Of a stretch of DNA of 5,768 nt, positions 5,051 through 5,768 are shown one piece after another. The notes below the pieces were generated by a model, which saw only the letters and a program-made list of their open reading frames with translations, searched no databases and was not told the origin of the DNA. Numbering within the stretch: position 1 is the first letter of the stretch; each line of letters opens with the position of its first letter. The stretch covers positions 1 through 5,768 of the forward strand of contig CALQQQ010000084.1 in the NCBI GenBank assembly GCA_943332745.1. The letters run 5' to 3'. The position numbers and the translations under genes are program-made. Origin of the DNA: Opitutus sp. GAS368. Its GTDB lineage: Bacteria; Verrucomicrobiota; Verrucomicrobiae; Opitutales; UBA953.

Positions 5051-5768
5051 TTGGGCAGGAAGGTGGCGACCCACTCGGCGGGAGTGGAGCCGGACTGCGC
5101 GGAAAGCAGGCGCAGCAGCTCACCTGCATCGGCGATAGCCTGCACGCGCGGGCCCGGAGTTTCCACACACTCACGGAGACGTGCCGCCAAGGGAGCCGGC
5201 TCGCAGGCGCCTTGGAGGTATTCAGGCCAAGCCTGACGCTTCAGGAGGATATTCGCAATGCCGAGGTCATCGATTCGTCCGGCGATCAGGCGACGTCCGA
5301 CAATCCAGGTGAGCGGATTGGCTCGGTAAACGACCGCGCCGGGGATGCCCGCAAGCGAGACCGACAGCGACATGGTGCCGGAACTCACCAGCGCGGCGCA
5401 ACCGGCGGCCGGGCCTTCGGAGACCGGACGTAGGTCGATGCCCTTGGCCTGATCGCCGTATTCGGCCAGCAGGCGATAAAGCTCCGCATGCACTTCGCCG
5501 CCGGTGTGCAGGACGAGCGCGCGACGCTTGGGGTGATCCTTGCGAAACAGTGCGAAAGCCTCGACGAGGGCTGGGAAGATTTTCCTCACCGGCTTCGGAC
5601 GGCTGCCCGGCAGTAGGAGCACGGGTCCCTCCGGGTCATACTTTAACGCCTGCTGATGGTCGGCCTCGGCGAAGGGATGACCGACGAACCGGGCGTCCAG
5701 CTTGGTGTCGGCATACACCGCCGGCTCGAAAGGGAAGATGGTGCCGACGCTGTCCAGGTCGCGCGCCA
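5047..5768 (-). CDS. lpxB: Lipid-A-disaccharide synthase, C-terminal two thirds (cut by window edge)
   Basis: The frame runs from the window edge (first whole codon 5766-5764) to TGA at 5049-5047, giving 239 residues of a protein usually about 380 long; the N-terminus lies beyond the window. Known role: a GT19-family peripheral inner-membrane glycosyltransferase that joins UDP-2,3-diacylglucosamine and lipid X to make the lipid A disaccharide. Motifs in order: TIFPFEPAVYA, FVGHPFAE, the strand-loop VLLLPGSR that opens the nucleotide-sugar domain, and SSGTMSLSVSLAGIPGAVVYRANPLTW. The last is the counterpart of the ASGTxxLE / P-x-V-x-YR-x-x-P motif of E. coli LpxB. The Glu often found after SGT is replaced here (SGTMSLSVSL). 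It overlaps the next gene by four bases. Confidence 0.93.
   Translation of the reverse strand, partial: ARDLDSVGTIFPFEPAVYADTKLDARFVGHPFAEADHQQALKYDPEGPVLLLPGSRPKPVRKIFPALVEAFALFRKDHPKRRALVLHTGGEVHAELYRLLAEYGDQAKGIDLRPVSEGPAAGCAALVSSGTMSLSVSLAGIPGAVVYRANPLTWIVGRRLIAGRIDDLGIANILLKRQAWPEYLQGACEPAPLAARLRECVETPGPRVQAIADAGELLRLLSAQSGSTPAEWVATFLPK

Noticed and set aside
5051..5074. Upstream GTG start for the SDR at 5074
   Set aside because: The extra residues lie entirely inside lpxB and precede the Rossmann strand; the GTGA overlap at 5050 is the usual coupled arrangement.
4738..5433. 231-residue plus-strand frame across the SDR-lpxB junction
   Set aside because: It is arginine-rich and low-complexity, and runs antisense to two well-supported genes.

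Overview
The window holds five genes and part of a sixth from a Gram-negative bacterium with fairly high GC. Three things point to an outer membrane: a lipid A synthesis gene (lpxB), a signal-peptide-bearing beta-barrel porin, and a small inner-membrane-anchored coiled-coil protein. The carboxyspermidine-type polyamine genes, the OprO/P-type porin with a helical N-terminal segment, and the lack of Shine-Dalgarno sequences at every visible start suggest Verrucomicrobiota (Opitutae-like). That assignment is an inference from style, not a phylogenetic result.

Layout. Bases 1-206 (+) are the C-terminal end of a saccharopine-dehydrogenase-type carboxy(nor)spermidine synthase. A strong intrinsic terminator follows, then nspC (281-1456, +), the decarboxylase for the next step of the same pathway. 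Together they make spermidine or norspermidine from aspartate semialdehyde and a diamine. Next on the + strand is a 204-residue membrane-anchored Ala/Lys/Glu-rich coiled-coil protein of unknown function (1518-2132), ending in a good terminator. From there on all genes are on the minus strand: a solitary vsr-type mismatch endonuclease (2186-2626), two tandem hairpin terminators, an OprO/P-like porin (2748-4064), an atypical NAD(P)-binding epimerase/dehydratase-like SDR (4175-5050), and the C-terminal two thirds of lpxB (5047 to the window edge). The last two overlap by four bases and are probably co-transcribed.

Most interesting points. Upstream of the porin is a PhoB-box-like direct repeat with a -10-like hexamer ten bases downstream, the architecture of classical Pho promoters; this is notable because the porin belongs to the phosphate-selective O/P family. 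The Vsr protein is a variant: Asp sits where E. coli Vsr has a catalytic His, its likely zinc ligands are altered, and no cytosine methyltransferase is next to it. Terminators lie inside the polyamine gene pair and directly before vsr, leaving the expression of nspC and vsr unexplained. I found no CRISPR array, tRNA, rRNA, insertion sequence or clearly new multi-gene system. No stretch over 300 bases lacks a gene.
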